Assembly: GCA_026314275.1 (NCBI GenBank) | Contig: CP111109.1 | Coordinates: 2,728,001 to 2,792,000 of the forward strand | Length of the DNA: 64,000 nucleotides | From: JAGOEY01 sp017997515 | GTDB taxonomy: Bacteria; Pseudomonadota; Gammaproteobacteria; Burkholderiales; Burkholderiaceae_C | Direction: 5' to 3' | Part shown: one piece after another, positions 36,406 through 45,553 of the stretch | How positions within the stretch are numbered: position 1 is the stretch's first letter | Layout: each line of letters begins with the position of its first letter | Notes under the pieces: generated by a model | Databases searched by the model: none | The model's input: the letters and a program-made list of their open reading frames with translations, nothing else | Told to the model about the DNA's origin: nothing | Position numbers and translations under genes: made by a program

Positions 36406-37436
36406 ACGCCCCCCCATCCGATCTGCACCACACCCTGGACCGCGCCAACAGTGACGTGGTGCTGGTGGTGGACGACGTGCCCGACAACCTGTCGGTGTTA
36501 CATGACGCGCTGGACGAGTCCGGCTACAGCGTGCTGGTGGCCACCAACGGCGAAGCCGCGTTGCAACGCGCCGCGCAGGCCCTGCCCGACATCGTGCTGC
36601 TCGACGCGATGATGCCCGGCATGGATGGTTTTGAAGTGGCGCGCCGCCTCAAGGCCAACCCTGCCACGGCCCACATCCCCATCATCTTCATGACCGGCCT
36701 GACCGAGACCGAACACCTGGTGGCCGCGCTGGAGGCGGGGGGTGTCGACTACGTCACCAAACCCATCAAACCCAAGGAGGTGATGGCACGGATGGGCGTG
36801 CACCTGGGCGGCGCGCGCCGTGCGCGGCAAGAGGCGCAACACGCGGGTGAGGCCCGCAGCGCCCTCGACGCGTTTGGTTACGCCAGCATCATGGTGCGCC
36901 TGGGCGGCGAGGGTGACGGCAAACTCACCTGGCAGACACCGCTGGCGCGGGAGCTGCTGGCCCGCTACTACGGCACCAGCGCACCACAGACGCCCCCCGC
37001 CGTGCTGGAGTGGCTGCGCAGCGCCAGCAGGATGGCCGAGGCACAGACCGGTGGCCCCGCCGAGCCACCACGGCTGACCATCGAGCTGGGGGCCCAGCGC
37101 CTGAGTTTTCGGCTGCACCAGCAGACCGGTGACAGCGACGGTGAAGGTGATGTGGGGGCCGACTGGCTGATCATCATGCGTGAGGTGTCCGACGCCGCCG
37201 TGATCGAAGCCATGAGCCTGAGCTTCAAACTCACCGCCCGCGAGGCCGAGGTGTTGTACTGGGTCGTCAAGGGCAAAACCAACCGCGACATTGGCGACAT
37301 CCTCGGTGCCAGCCCGGCCACCGTGAAGAAGCACCTGGAGCGGGTCTACGCCAAGCTGGGGGTTGAGACGCGCACAGCGGCGGCTGGCATGGCCATGACG
37401 CGTATCCGCCAGTTGCATCCGCAGTTTGAGGGGTAG
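36402..37436 (+). CDS. Response regulator with receiver and LuxR-type HTH
   Basis: 344 residues, coupled to the kinase by a 4-base overlap. The receiver domain at 18-135 carries acidic pocket DD and phospho-acceptor Asp68 (IVLLDAMMPGMDGFEVA), with MTGL and Lys near KPIKP. A linker of about 130 residues follows, and the C-terminal LuxR/GerE HTH at about 275-335 reads KLTAREAEVLYWVVKGKTNRDIGDILGASPATVKKHLERVYAKLGV. It is the obvious output of the adjacent hybrid kinase and may control ureA or nitrogen-scavenging genes; that target is inference. Confidence 0.95.
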   Translation: MNAPPSDLHHTLDRANSDVVLVVDDVPDNLSVLHDALDESGYSVLVATNGEAALQRAAQALPDIVLLDAMMPGMDGFEVARRLKANPATAHIPIIFMTGLTETEHLVAALEAGGVDYVTKPIKPKEVMARMGVHLGGARRARQEAQHAGEARSALDAFGYASIMVRLGGEGDGKLTWQTPLARELLARYYGTSAPQTPPAVLEWLRSASRMAEAQTGGPAEPPRLTIELGAQRLSFRLHQQTGDSDGEGDVGADWLIIMREVSDAAVIEAMSLSFKLTAREAEVLYWVVKGKTNRDIGDILGASPATVKKHLERVYAKLGVETRTAAAGMAMTRIRQLHPQFEG

Positions 37437-37532
37437 GTGTTTCTGGATGTTTCCATTACGATGGCGCAGCCCGGGGCGTACCTGCCTCATCTCTTGTGCC
37501 AGCGTTTTCCATCCAACGGACCCCCGCCCACC

Positions 37533-38477
37533 ATGTCTGACCTCCACGACCTTGACAGCGACAGCGCGGTGTACAAAACCCTGCTCGAATCCACCCAGGC
37601 CATCCCCTGGAAGATCGACTGGGCCAGCATGACCTTTGCCTACATCGGCCCGCAGATCGAGCCCCTGCTGGGCTGGAGCCGGGAGAGCTGGATTTCTGCC
37701 AATGACTGGGCCGAGCGTATGCACCCGGAAGACCGTGAATTCGTGGTGAATTTCTGCATTTCGCAGTCACAGGCCGGTGTGGACCACGAGGCCGACTACC
37801 GGGCGCTGACCAAGGACAACGGGTATGTTTGGATCCGCGACGTGGTGCACGTGGTGCGCAACGACAAGGGTGAAACCGAGTCCCTGGTGGGCTTCATGTT
37901 TGACATCAGCGAGCGCAAAAAGACCGAAGAAAAACTCATCAGCCTGAAAAAAGAGCTGGAGGCCTTGTCCTTCAAAGACGGGCTCACCGGAATCGCCAAC
38001 CGCCGCCGCTTTGATGCCTGCCTGGAGCTGGAATGGACCAGCGCCCGCCGCAGCGGGCAGCCGCTGTCCGTCATCCTGCTCGACATCGACTTCTTCAAGC
38101 AGTTCAACGACCTGTACGGCCACATTGCGGGCGACCAGTGCCTGACGAGTGTCGCCCAGACCCTGACGCTGGCCATTGCCCGGCCCCGCGACATTGCGGC
38201 GCGTTTTGGCGGTGAAGAGTTTGTGATCCTGCTGCCCGAAACCGACGAAGTCGGTGCCCAGGAAGTGGCCGAACGCTGCCAGCGCCTGGTCGAAAAACTC
38301 CGCATCCCGCACGAAAAATCAGACGACAACCCATATGTGAGCTTCAGCATGGGTGTGGGCACCATCACCCCGTCGCCGGACATGGAGGCCACCGCGTTTA
38401 TCAACGCCGTGGACAAGCTCCTCTACACAGCCAAACAGAATGGCCGCAACCGGATTGAAACGGCGCAGCTGGCCTGA
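37533..38477 (+). CDS. PAS-GGDEF diguanylate cyclase
   Basis: 314 residues from ATG 37533; the frame begins earlier (37437) without a good site. An N-terminal PAS fold (WKIDWASMTFAYIGPQIEPLLGW, HPEDREFVVNFC, VWIRDVVHVVRND, GFMFDISERKKTEEKL) is joined by a short coil to a GGDEF domain. The active site is RFGGEEF and the RPRD five residues before it is a product-inhibition I-site, so it should make c-di-GMP and be feedback-controlled. It lies 96 nt after the response regulator. c-di-GMP could feed the neighbouring VpsR-like regulator and fibre locus. Confidence 0.93.
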   Translation: MSDLHDLDSDSAVYKTLLESTQAIPWKIDWASMTFAYIGPQIEPLLGWSRESWISANDWAERMHPEDREFVVNFCISQSQAGVDHEADYRALTKDNGYVWIRDVVHVVRNDKGETESLVGFMFDISERKKTEEKLISLKKELEALSFKDGLTGIANRRRFDACLELEWTSARRSGQPLSVILLDIDFFKQFNDLYGHIAGDQCLTSVAQTLTLAIARPRDIAARFGGEEFVILLPETDEVGAQEVAERCQRLVEKLRIPHEKSDDNPYVSFSMGVGTITPSPDMEATAFINAVDKLLYTAKQNGRNRIETAQLA

Positions 38478-38553
38478 AATCACCCCATATGCGCCATGAT
38501 CAGTACACGGCGTGTGCGGGGGGCTGACAATGAAGTTTTGAGTGAACACGTTC

Positions 38554-39909
38554 TTATGGTGGGCCGTGCGGCCCTGCGTGGGGGGCGATGCGGTGTTTCT
38601 CCATCAGCCGGTACAAGGTCATGCGTGAAATGCCCAGTTCGCGGGCCGCGAGGGTGACGTTGCTACTCACCCGGTTCAGCGTGAGGCAGATGGTGTCCCG
38701 TTCGGCGGTGGTGCGCGCTGCATGGAGACCACCAAACACACTGTGGGCAACCTCCAGGCCCAGGTCTGCGGCACTGACCAGGTGCCGATCCGCCATGACG
38801 GCCGCGCGCTGTACGCGGTTGTGGAGCTCGCGTACGTTGCCTGGCCAGTGGTAGGCCAGCATGGCTGTCATGGCTTGGCGCTGGAACCCGTCAATGCGCA
38901 TGCTGACGCTGCCTGCACACTGCTGCAGAAAATGGTGGGCCAGTTGTGGGATGTCCTCCAGGCGGCTGCGCAGTGGTGGCACCTCGATTGGCAGCACGTT
39001 GAGGCGGTAGAACAGGTCTTCGCGGAACCGCCCCTGTGCGACAGCGGCTGCAAGATCGGTGTGTGAGGCGGCGAGCACCCTCACGTCCACATGCAGGCTG
39101 CGCACAGAGCCCAGGCGGTTGATCGTCTTCTCCTGCAGAAAGCGCAACAGGTTGGTTTGCAGGTCCAATGGGAGGTCTGCAATTTCGTCGAGAAAAAGCG
39201 TGCCCCGATGGGCGGCTTCAATCAGGCCCCCATGTTGGGTGGAGGCCCCGGTGAAGGCCCCCCGCTCATGGCCGAACAGCTCGGCATGGATCAGCGACGG
39301 CGCAATGGCGCCACAGTTGATCGCGACAAAAGGCCCTTCTGAGCGTGCCGATGTGTGGTGGATTGCCTGCGCTGCGAGTTCCTTGCCACTGCCACTTTCT
39401 CCACCAATCAGCACCGGGGCGGTGGTGGCTGCCACTTTGCGGATCTGCTGTCGCAGATGCTGCAGGGCTGGGCTTTCTCCTACCATACCTTGCACTTGTG
39501 ACGTCAAAGTCTGGGTGGTGGTGTGCTGGTGTCGCAGCTCTGCACGCTGGCCTGCATGCAGCAGCAGCGTCGCCAGGGCTGGCCCATCCAGCGGCAGAGT
39601 CTGGTGGCCAAAAAAGTCCCCCAGAATCAAGTCACGAAATTCTGTGGATTCCAGCGCCAGGTTGTCACACAGGGCCACCCATTCTGACCCGCGGGACGTG
39701 CGCACGCAGGCTCTAAGTGCCCCAGGCGGTGTGGGCGGCGCACCGGCCATCAAAAGCAGGCTCACTCCAAAGTGCTGGAGGGCCTGGAGGCGACCGGCGG
39801 CGGCCAGGGTACTCGCCTCTGCAACATTCCATCCGTTGTTGACCAGGTACTCCACTACGTTGCGCGCACCACAGCCCAGAGACACACACAGGATGTTTCG
39901 CCGCGGCAT
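38554..39909 (-). CDS. Sigma-54 activator, VpsR/FleQ-like
   Basis: 451 residues. A degenerate receiver-like N-terminus (about 1-130) without a clear phospho-Asp pocket is followed by an AAA+ domain with Walker A GGESGSGKE at 169-177, GAFTGA at 217-222 (sigma-54 contact, intact), and LFLDEIADLPLDLQ (Walker B), then a Fis-type HTH (NVTLAARELGISRMTLYRLM) near the end. VpsR-like proteins of this build activate biofilm genes and can bind c-di-GMP. It reads the same way as the channel gene beside it and is flanked by the diguanylate cyclase, consistent with control of the fibre locus. Confidence 0.9.
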   Translation of the reverse strand: MPRRNILCVSLGCGARNVVEYLVNNGWNVAEASTLAAAGRLQALQHFGVSLLLMAGAPPTPPGALRACVRTSRGSEWVALCDNLALESTEFRDLILGDFFGHQTLPLDGPALATLLLHAGQRAELRHQHTTTQTLTSQVQGMVGESPALQHLRQQIRKVAATTAPVLIGGESGSGKELAAQAIHHTSARSEGPFVAINCGAIAPSLIHAELFGHERGAFTGASTQHGGLIEAAHRGTLFLDEIADLPLDLQTNLLRFLQEKTINRLGSVRSLHVDVRVLAASHTDLAAAVAQGRFREDLFYRLNVLPIEVPPLRSRLEDIPQLAHHFLQQCAGSVSMRIDGFQRQAMTAMLAYHWPGNVRELHNRVQRAAVMADRHLVSAADLGLEVAHSVFGGLHAARTTAERDTICLTLNRVSSNVTLAARELGISRMTLYRLMEKHRIAPHAGPHGPP

Positions 39910-39920
39910 GGAATGGCCGC

Positions 39921-41250
39921 CTAAAAAGAAACGGGAACTCTGACAGTCAGGTTCAAGTTGGGTGTGTCCGGTGTGAGTCCCGCCGCAACGGACACGTTCA
40001 GGGTGGTGCTGGGGGTCAACCGGTAGGAGTAACCCAGCAGCAGCGATGCGAGTTGGGTGCGTACGGAGCTCACCACTGCGGCCCCGTTCTGTTGGGTGCG
40101 TCCGATGGAGTACAGGTCCATGCCCACACTGAACGTCGAGCGCTCGTTGAGGGCCAGGCCCATGCCGAAATTCAGGCCCAGCACATCGCCGGGTTTGACA
40201 GTGCCAATGAACTCCTGCTGCCCGTCCCGCACCAGGCGACTCACGTTGTTGCGCTTGAAGTTGTGGGTGTAGCTCAGGCTGCCAAAAAACACTGCGGGGT
40301 CGGAAGGAAACAACGCGGTCAAGCCGGTCTGCAGCGAGTAAAAGCCGGAGCCGGTGGGCAGGTTCAGCGGCAGTCCGGTGCCGGTGGTGTTGCCCACACA
40401 GCGGGTCACGCAGTCGGTCACCACCTCAAACGGGTCTTTGCCGGTGCGGGACTTGAAGCGCAAGGAGCCGACCATGAAGGGGCTGTTGCCCTGGGGCTGG
40501 TTCAACTGGTAACGCGCTGCCAGTTCCACATCGCCCAGCGCCTTGCCGCTGCTGTTGAAGACGCTGTCTGACGCGGCACCGGTAAATATTTCGCGGCTGA
40601 TGGTCGAGTCCGACCGGTACACGTAGGGCAGTTTGGCCTCGAGCTCCAGCCGGTTGCTCAGGCCCCACCGTCCCGTGAGCGCGGTGGTCAGTACGTTGCG
40701 TTTGACTTCTCGTACATCGATCAGGCCAATGAGCAGTGCCGGGATGATGGTGTAGCCCACCAGGGCCACCCGGTTGCTGGACGAGTAGCCGTACTGCACC
40801 GACGGTTCCAGAACAAAACGCCCACGGGGGGTCAGGATGCCAGGCTGGTCGAACAGCTGTGCCACGGCCGGGAGTGCTTCTTCGGCCTGGGGGGAAATAC
40901 CAACCCTTATGGTCTGGGTGGAGCCGTCGGACGGGGCATTGGCCAGGCCCGCTTGGTTGACGTCGGGAGGGGCGGTGGCGACGGGCGCGTTGCCTGCGTC
41001 TTCCTGGCGTGCGAGGGTTTGTAGTTGCTGTTGTTGCTGTGTGTAGCGGATCTCTTGCTCCGCGACCTGCTGGCGCAGTCGCTCAATCTGGAGACCTTGT
41101 TCGGTCACTTGCTGCTGTAATGTTTCCAGGCGTTTGAGAGTCCCTTGTCTGGAGGGGGGTTTGTTGTGCCTGTCCAGGAGGCGTGCATAGCAGTAGGCCG
41201 AACGAACAAGCACCCCACAGTACGGGCCAGTTGCGGGGGTTCTTTGCCAT
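39921..41250 (-). CDS. FapF-like outer-membrane channel, frameshifted after the signal peptide
   Basis: The intact frame (39921-41213) gives a coiled coil (KRLETLQQQVTEQGLQIERL) then a beta-barrel of about 300 residues ending VRVPVSF with the C-terminal Phe of outer-membrane proteins. Its own start has no signal peptide. A better start, ATG 41250 after GGAG, encodes a clear signal peptide (MAKNPRNWP, hydrophobic core, GQAQQ) in another frame; a +1 shift at the C6 run (41154-41159) would join them. Coiled coil plus barrel and about 430 residues match FapF, which exports Fap amyloid subunits. It is either inactive or phase-variable. Confidence 0.75.
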
Positions 41251-41979
41251 CACATTGCTCCTCGTGTGTGACCGTGTTTTTTGGGGGTTCCATCATTCTT
41301 GGCACTGCACCAGAATCTGGCTGGACGCTGCAGCGTTTTCCGGAACCGCGTCTGCTTAAAACTGTTGCCGCTTGTATTTCTTTTTTGCCATCGGAACAGG
41401 CATCTAGCGGTGCGACGTAGCCATAACACAGCTTGAACGTTCTTCAGGTATAGGTGTATCCATGGCGCTTTTCAATTTGCAACTTGCAACGGTACGTAAA
41501 CGCTGCCTGGGATGCATCTGTCACAGGCCTGTTGCAGCCCTTGACGAAGCGATACGGGGTGTACCCAGGAGAGGGGTGTTGTCCTGCACATGCCATGCAG
41601 GCGCGTGGCCGTGTGTCGCGCAGCGACGAGATCTGTGTCACACGTGATGTGTCGCATGTATGTGACGCTGGTTATGGCACGGGGCCTGTGTGGTGTGCGA
41701 ATGAAGTGCCATTCCCCATACGCGTCAAGCTGTGGAGGTGTCTTGCAGAGTGCTGTCACACATCTGCGACAAAGGTGCGGTGAGCCCGTCGACAGGGGAG
41801 TGCAAAAACCGTCCACGTGCTGCCAAACCGGCCAGTACCGTATCTAAAACCGCGTCTTTTTACCCTCGACAGCGTTCTGGATGTTCAGGATTCCTGGCAC
41901 GCGATATGCGATGGACTGCGATGGGTGTGGCACACACCACCCTCAAGGTAGTCATTCAAGTTCAACATTTGGAGGATTT
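41251..41979. other. Intergenic region between channel and fibre genes
   Basis: 729 nt with no supported gene; the small frames here have no ribosome sites and unlikely compositions. It must hold the divergent promoters of the channel and fibre genes. The right part has a sigma-54-like site (41894-41910). Confidence 0.7.
41894..41910 (+). promoter_or_regulatory. Candidate sigma-54 promoter of the fibre gene
   Basis: CTGGCACGCGATATGCG matches the -24/-12 pattern TGGCACG-N4-TTGC with one mismatch in the -12 half, and spacing is correct. It ends 70 nt before ATG 41980, and a sigma-54 activator gene lies in the same locus. Confidence 0.45.
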
Positions 41980-42028
41980 ATGAAAACGACACTTTTGGCC
42001 ACGGCCATCGCAGCGGTATTCGGGTTAA

Positions 42029-43176
42029 GGCAACGCTGATTAAGGTACACGCACCTGCGTGGTGCTGCGTTACAGGTCGATGAAGCAGCAAACCCTCGCC
42101 ATGGCCGCAGACCAAAGCTTTGAGAACTACCGCAAGCCCACCAGGCGCGACGAGTTCTTGAGAACCATGGAGGCCATCGTGCCCTGGTCCAGCCTGTGCG
42201 AGGTCATCGAGCCACACTACCCCAAGGCAGGCAACGGCCGCCCACCCATAGGTCTGGAACGCATGCTGCGTATCCACTTCATTCAGCATTGGTTCAACCT
42301 GGCCGATCTGGCTTGTGAAGAAGCCCTGTACGACAGTGCCAACCTGCGCCGCTTTGCAGGCATCGACCTGGGCCGTGAGCCCGTACCCGACGCCACCACT
42401 ATCTTGAAGTTTCGCAAGCTCCTCAATGCGCACAAACTGGGCGAAGCACTGTTTGCCAAGGTGGGGCAGGAGTTGCAGCAGCGAGGCTTCAAGGTCCATA
42501 CCGGCACCATCGTGGATGCCACCATCATCGGCGCGCCCAGTTCAACCAAGAATGCAGGCAAGGCACGCGACCCCGAGATGCACCAGACCAAGAAGGGCCA
42601 GCAGTGGTACTTTGGCATGAAGCTGCACATTGGCGTGGACAGCCAAAGCGGCTTGGCGCACAGCGCCGTCGTCACAGCCGCCAACGTGCATGACAAGCAC
42701 CCGCTGCCACAACTGCTGCATGGCAACGAGCGGCGCGTGTATGGCGACTCAGCCTATGCCAGTCAGAAGGCGTTGATTGCGGGTAAAGCTCCAAACGCCA
42801 AAGACTTCACCAATCAGCGCACGCGCCGCGCTGGTGGTCTCGTTGATGAGGTGGCTCGTGCAAAGAACCGCAACAAATCCAGGATTCGTGCCCGCGTCGA
42901 GCATGTCTTTGGTGTGATCAAGCGGCTGTGGGGCTTTGGCAAGGTGCGCTATGTGGGGCTGCACAAGAATGCCACGCGGGCGTTCACTGCCCTGGCACTG
43001 GCCAACATCTTCCTCGGCCGCCAAAGGCTGATGGCACAGGTGCGCCCGTAGGGGCCAAAAACGGGCTCAAGGGCCTGTACAAGGCCCTCTGGGCCGCCAA
43101 CCCCAGCCTGCGCTGCGTCCAAACTGGGCGGGGCTGCCCGAAATTACTCCAATGCCGATACTTGATCAGCGTTGCC
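42029..43176 (+). mobile_element. IS5-family insertion sequence
   Basis: 1148 bp bounded by inverted repeats GGCAACGCTGATTAAG (left) and GGCAACGCTGATCAAG (right, reverse complement), flanked by a 4-bp target duplication TTAA (42025-42028 and 43177-43180). One transposase gene fills it. The duplication type (YTAR-like TTAA) and transposase place it in IS5. Perfect duplication suggests a recent insertion. Confidence 0.93.
42080..43051 (+). CDS. IS5-family transposase
   Basis: 323 residues from ATG 42080; ATG 42059 gives 7 more residues. DDE transposase: first Asp in TIVDATIIGAPSS, second Asp in RRVYGDSAYASQKAL, Glu in the Y-x2-R-x3-E-type segment ARVEHVFGVIKRLWGFGKVRY. N-terminal DUF772 region has GLERMLRIHFIQHWFNLAD. 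Complete, so the element may still be active. Confidence 0.95.
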   Translation: MKQQTLAMAADQSFENYRKPTRRDEFLRTMEAIVPWSSLCEVIEPHYPKAGNGRPPIGLERMLRIHFIQHWFNLADLACEEALYDSANLRRFAGIDLGREPVPDATTILKFRKLLNAHKLGEALFAKVGQELQQRGFKVHTGTIVDATIIGAPSSTKNAGKARDPEMHQTKKGQQWYFGMKLHIGVDSQSGLAHSAVVTAANVHDKHPLPQLLHGNERRVYGDSAYASQKALIAGKAPNAKDFTNQRTRRAGGLVDEVARAKNRNKSRIRARVEHVFGVIKRLWGFGKVRYVGLHKNATRAFTALALANIFLGRQRLMAQVRP

Positions 43177-44489
43177 TTAAGCCATGTCGCGATGGCAGCA
43201 GGCGTTGACCAGGATGCAGCGCAAAGGACGCGTACTGGTGACAACACCAGCACGATCAACAACACCAACACGGAAACCAGCAGCAAGACGGACTCCAGCA
43301 GTTATTCCAAAACTTCCACCGACTCAAGCACGTACGCACGGACATCGACCGACAGCAGCACCAACTACAAAAACACCGGCGCTGCACGCGCCACAGGGGC
43401 GCGCTCCGTGGCACTCAACAACGGGTCTTCGGGCAGCTTCACCAATGCCTTCAACGTGTCCAGCGCCACGGCTTTAAGCAAGCTGGATGGGGCCGTAACC
43501 GGTAACAGTGTGTCCAACATCGGAAACTATGCCTCCAACGCCGGTTCTGCCAATGGTGGCAAGGGTTATGGCGGTGATGGCGGCACAGGCAAGGGTGGCG
43601 TTGCCTCGGGGCGGGGCACGGGTGGCACGGGCGCGGGTGGCGAAGCCGCCATGGGTGGCTCGGGCGGAAGAGCCTCCAACGGTTCGGTCACCAACGGCAG
43701 TGCGGACAATGGAAGTGCCGAGGCCGGCAACGGTGCCTGGGGTAAAGGCGGCAGTGCATCCGGCTCGAACTCGGGTGGCAATGCCCAAGCCAATGGCGAC
43801 AACGGTGCGCGTGGTGGCCGCGGCGGCAGTGGCGGGGGCAGCGGCTCCAGCGGCAGTGCCAATGGCGGCGGCCTGGGTGGTGATGGTGGCACCAGCGGCA
43901 ACACGGGTGTGGCAGGTGCTGGCGGCAGCGGCGCAGCGGGCGGCAGCGGTGGCGACGGTGGCACGGCGACCAGCTCCAATACCGGTGGCCGCACCACGGG
44001 CGCTGGCACGGGTGGCAACGGCGGCGCTGCCAACAACGGCAGTGCCACCAATGGCAGCGCCAGCAATGGCAGCAACACGGCGGGTAATGGTGGTGCAGGC
44101 GGCAGTGGCGCCGGTGGCACCGGTGGTGCTGGCAACGGTGGCACCAACACGGCCGCAGGTGGCGCAGGTGGTACTGGCCAGGGTGGCGTCGGCGGTGCGG
44201 GCGGAAGCAATTCCGTTTCTGCGGGTACGTTCAACCTGTCGAACAGCATGACCAGCGTAGGACAGTCCGCCGCCGGCATCATGATCGCCAGCCAGAACAG
44301 CGGCATTTCTTCGCTGATCCAGCAAAGTGTGAATGTGCAGGCCAACCTGAACGTGGGCCACTGACACGGGCCGGGTTGAGGGTCGGTAGGGTGGGCCATC
44401 GGGTAGACGGTGTGCAGCCAGCGCACTGTCTGCCCGGGTTGTCCCCGCCGGCCCATTCCGCTGTGTCCGCGACGACCTGAGGAGACACC

Positions 44490-44867
44490 ATGAAAAACCA
44501 CCTGACATTGGCAGTGGGGGCCACAGCCATGCTGTGTACGTTGGCGGCAATGGCGCAAGCCCCGCCAGGCGAAGCCACCAATGCGACCAACGCCCCTGTT
44601 GCCGGTGCACTGGCCGGGCGCGGGAGTTTCTCCACCCCTGTGGCGACCACCGCTCTGGAGCGTTTGCGTGGTGGCACTTACGTACAGAACGACATGCTGC
44701 TGACAGGGGCCACAACAGGCAACAGCGCCCATCAGGTGGCGACGGGCAGCAACACGATCAGCAGCGGTGCGTTTTCGAACATGAGTGGACTTCCTGTCGT
44801 GATCCAGAACTCCGGTGCCAATGTGTTGATCCAGAACGCGGTTCTCCTGCATGTGCAGATGGATTGA
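44490..44867 (+). CDS. Small exported protein of the Fap-like locus with GG motif
   Basis: 125 residues after a strong site (TGAGGAGACACC). A signal peptide ends near AMAQA, then a Thr/Ala-rich stretch and ALERLRGGTYVQND, where LERLRGG resembles a double-glycine processing site. The end GSNTISSGAFSNMSGLPVVIQ, then NSGANVLIQNAVLLHVQ, is very like the end of the fibre protein (QNSGISSLIQQSV). It reads toward the C39 peptidase (gap 5 nt). Probably a minor fibre subunit or chaperone; the family is unnamed. Confidence 0.8.
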   Translation: MKNHLTLAVGATAMLCTLAAMAQAPPGEATNATNAPVAGALAGRGSFSTPVATTALERLRGGTYVQNDMLLTGATTGNSAHQVATGSNTISSGAFSNMSGLPVVIQNSGANVLIQNAVLLHVQMD

Positions 44868-44872
44868 ACACC

Positions 44873-45553
44873 ATGCGCGGCCTGTTGTTATTCCTTGCGC
44901 TGGCGGCTGTGGGCGGGACTGCCGGGGCGCAATCTGCCCAGTTGCTGTCCACCGGGGCCGGTGACATGCAGGTTCCGGTGACCAGCCTGCGGCAGGCGCG
45001 TTGGTCGGGCACGCTGCTGCAGCAGTACGACTTCAGTTGTGGGTCTGCGGCGGTGGCGACCTTGCTCACACACCACTACGCCTACCCGATCAGCGAACAG
45101 GCCGTGTTTGAGCAGATGTATGCGCAGGGCGACCAGGCGCGTATCCGCCAAGATGGTTTTTCGCTGCTCGACATGAAACGGGTGCTTGCGGCCCATGGCT
45201 TTGACGCCGACGGCTTCGAGCAGCCCCTGGACAAACTGGGTGAGGTGAATGTTCCGGCCATCGTGCTGCTGAACGACAACGGATACCTGCATTTTGTGGT
45301 CGTGAAAGGTCTGCAGCCCGACCGGGTGCTGGTGGGGGACCCGGCACAGGGCACCCGTGCACTGGCCCGTGAGGTCTTCGCGAAAAACTGGCAAAACGGT
45401 GTGCTGTTTGTGGTGCACAACCGCATGGACCAGGCACGCTTCAACCTGCGTGCCGATTGGCGCGTGGCGCCGCGCGCTCCTTTGCTGAGTGGTGTGGGCC
45501 GCGACAGCCTGACCGATATTTCTCTGCCCAAGCTGGGGCCGGGAGATTTCTGA
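44873..45553 (+). CDS. Exported C39-type peptidase (FapD-like)
   Basis: 226 residues from ATG 44873. Signal peptide (to about GAQSAQ), then a papain-fold C39 domain with catalytic Cys56 (QQYDFSCGSAAVATLL), His140 (NGYLHFVVVKG) and Asp156 (LVGDPAQGTR) intact. FapD of the Pseudomonas Fap operon is such a stand-alone periplasmic C39 peptidase. Its stop overlaps the next start (TGATG). C39 enzymes cut after Gly-Gly, and both flanking genes encode proteins with LRGG, so they may be the substrates. Confidence 0.9.
   Translation: MRGLLLFLALAAVGGTAGAQSAQLLSTGAGDMQVPVTSLRQARWSGTLLQQYDFSCGSAAVATLLTHHYAYPISEQAVFEQMYAQGDQARIRQDGFSLLDMKRVLAAHGFDADGFEQPLDKLGEVNVPAIVLLNDNGYLHFVVVKGLQPDRVLVGDPAQGTRALAREVFAKNWQNGVLFVVHNRMDQARFNLRADWRVAPRAPLLSGVGRDSLTDISLPKLGPGDF

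Larger units (their letters stand above)
41980..44364 (+). pseudogene. Exported Gly-rich amyloid/fibre-like protein split by an IS5-family element
   Basis: GGAGGATTT then ATG 41980 starts a signal peptide (MKTTLLATAIAAVFG) cut at TTAA (42025) by the IS. Coding resumes at 43177; removing 42029-43180 restores FGLSHVAMAAGVDQD, a complete signal peptide, and a 410-residue protein. It has a Ser/Thr/Asn-rich region with SSTYARTSTDSSTNYKN, a Gly-rich low-complexity region of about 240 residues (GGxGG, NGSxxNGS), and a C-terminal SQNSGISSLIQQSVNVQANL. The architecture resembles Fap-type fibre subunits, though repeats differ and there is no FapC-like CxxC. Without the start codon it is not exported. 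Confidence 0.8.

Noticed and set aside
41454..41847. Small frames in the 41251-41979 gap as toxin or regulator genes
   Set aside because: Cys/His-rich random compositions, several overlapping in all frames, no ribosome sites.
43550..44210. Repetitive GGTGGC-rich stretch considered as CRISPR or satellite DNA
   Set aside because: No regular repeat-spacer spacing; it is the codon-level image of a Gly-rich protein.
43474..44852. Two long minus-strand frames (Ala/Thr- and Pro-rich) over the Gly-rich fibre gene
   Set aside because: They are complements of Gly-codon repeats. The plus frame has a signal peptide and ribosome site.
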